Origin: an uncultured Rickettsiales bacterium
GTDB lineage: Bacteria; Pseudomonadota; Alphaproteobacteria; Rickettsiales; UBA998
Assembly (NCBI GenBank): GCA_937982385.1
Contig: CALJMC010000104.1
Coordinates: 1-6,366 of the forward strand
DNA length: 6,366 nucleotides
Reading direction: 5' to 3'
The notes under the pieces are model-generated. The model worked only from the letters and a program-made list of their open reading frames with translations. It was not told the DNA's origin and searched no databases. Made by a program: the position numbers and the translations under genes. This document shows, piece after piece, positions 6,332 to 6,366 of the stretch; the first letter of the stretch is position 1, and each line of letters opens with the position of its first letter.

Positions 6332-6366
6332 CGAGCAACTATCCGTTAACCCCATGTGCAAACAGA

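Noticed and set aside
6257..6366. Minus-strand open frame of about 35 codons from the window edge to a TGA at 6257-6259, possibly the tail of another gene
   Set aside because: It is short, has an unremarkable Ser/Thr-rich composition, overlaps the likely promoter region and shows no recognisable motif. It cannot be supported without the flanking sequence.

Overview
The window comes from an alphaproteobacterium of moderately low G+C (mid-40s percent by eye, not computed). The lineage call rests mainly on a CckA-type hybrid histidine kinase, the head of the CckA-ChpT-CtrA cell-cycle phosphorelay that is largely confined to Alphaproteobacteria. No mobile elements, CRISPR arrays, tRNA or rRNA genes were seen. 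The genes are densely packed and mostly chromosomal housekeeping types.

Layout, left to right. Positions 1-65 hold a modest plus-strand terminator-like hairpin, probably belonging to a gene outside the window. Positions 66-2630 (minus) hold two adjacent genes that together have the full architecture of CckA. The upstream gene (1671-2630) supplies two membrane helices and two PAS-like domains. The downstream gene (66-1661) supplies a third PAS-like domain, the HisKA/HATPase kinase core and a C-terminal receiver. They are in the same reading frame and are separated only by one TAA codon and three codons. That junction also carries a good Shine-Dalgarno sequence for the second gene. A 198-bp divergent intergenic region follows. 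On the plus strand there is a 72-residue lipoprotein of unknown function (2829-3047).

The remainder (3048-6222, minus) looks like one transcription unit in the order membrane-anchored thioredoxin-fold protein, family I inorganic pyrophosphatase (ppa), and Slt70-like lytic transglycosylase. Its gaps are 16 and 30 bases with the starts chosen here. The slt stop codon directly abuts the lipoprotein stop codon in convergent orientation.

The two CckA halves would act as a membrane sensor plus a kinase/receiver feeding cell-cycle control. The thioredoxin-like protein and Slt act in the envelope, on disulfides and peptidoglycan, while Ppa is cytosolic and removes pyrophosphate from biosynthesis. 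The most notable observation is the bipartite CckA. Most of the rest is ordinary, and I see no clear candidate for a wholly new system.
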